From JAICWP01 sp035252015 (lineage in GTDB: Bacteria; Acidobacteriota; Terriglobia; Terriglobales; Acidobacteriaceae), in assembly GCA_035252015.1 (NCBI GenBank), contig DATFDP010000106.1, positions 1 through 22,898 of the forward strand: 22,898 bases of DNA. Direction: 5' to 3'. The translations under genes were made by a program, and so were the position numbers. Under the pieces are notes generated by a model that saw only the letters and a list, made by a program, of their open reading frames with translations, ran no database searches and was not told the DNA's origin. Of the stretch, positions 22,790 to 22,898 are shown piece by piece; the first letter of the stretch is position 1, and each line of letters starts with the position of its first letter.

Positions 22790-22898
22790 TTTCTCGTTCA
22801 CTCAGGTCGAGTAACGCGAGGCCCGCGCCACAAAAATGCATAGGTCCTTCATCGCGCTGACCGCGCCAAGCGCGGCGCGCGCTTCCTCAGGATGACAA
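22790..22898 (-). repeat. dispersed repeat, copy C, running off the window end
   Basis: Read on the minus strand from the edge it begins TTGTCATCCTGAGGAAGC, passes a GC-rich hairpin region (GCGCGCGCCGCGCTTGGCGC), and continues GATGAAGGACCTATGCATTT. This is the clearest match to the Acidobacteria TTTGTCATCCTGAGCGAAG...GAAGGACCTATGC consensus I remember. The outer boundary is not visible. Confidence 0.6.

Overview
The window looks like a piece of an Acidobacteriota (Terriglobia-like) chromosome. The reasons are an Oar-type TonB-dependent receptor with the family's typical plug motifs, a GC-rich composition, a lipid A gene (lpxD) that marks a Gram-negative envelope, and degenerate copies of a TCCTGAGCGAAG...GAAGGACC dispersed repeat that I recall from soil Acidobacteria. 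The assignment rests on gene style, not on a marker gene. There are no rRNA or tRNA genes and no CRISPR array.

Layout. 1-3084 is the 3' part of a large outer-membrane receptor whose start lies outside the window. 3085-4417 is poorly coding ground with one small membrane protein and apparent gene remnants. 4418-6208 is a secreted beta-propeller protein on the minus strand, and 6598-7272 an MgtC-type membrane protein. 7600-9225 is a secreted PafA-like alkaline phosphatase. A decayed tyrosine integrase (9222-9488) follows, then lpxD and a secreted amidohydrolase, both on the minus strand. The amidohydrolase is preceded by a short reading frame split by an in-frame TAA. 12868-13272 is an uncharacterised small protein.

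The most coherent unit is 13294-18069. A minus-strand run holds a small Tat-signal protein, an amidase, a Cys/Cys hydroxyproline-epimerase-type enzyme and a GntR/FCD regulator. It is divergent from a second proline-racemase-fold enzyme in which the first catalytic Cys is Ser. This looks like a locus for hydroxyproline or a related cyclic imino acid. The promoter of the Tat-amidase-epimerase run and the gntR promoter share a near-identical element, core ACARTATRC, placed where a repressor would act. A third copy lies upstream of gntR.

The right part, 18070-22898, is a patchwork. It holds a lone ExbD, a TlpA/rhodanese-like pair, a DadA-type FAD oxidoreductase that could supply the next step of D-hydroxyproline oxidation, and a secreted Sel1-repeat protein with a near-consensus promoter. 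Dispersed and tandem repeats lie between them.

I found no clear sign of a defence island, phage or other new multi-gene machine. The best candidates for something undescribed are the two-racemase/amidase/Tat locus with its shared operator and the split small gene in front of the amidohydrolase.
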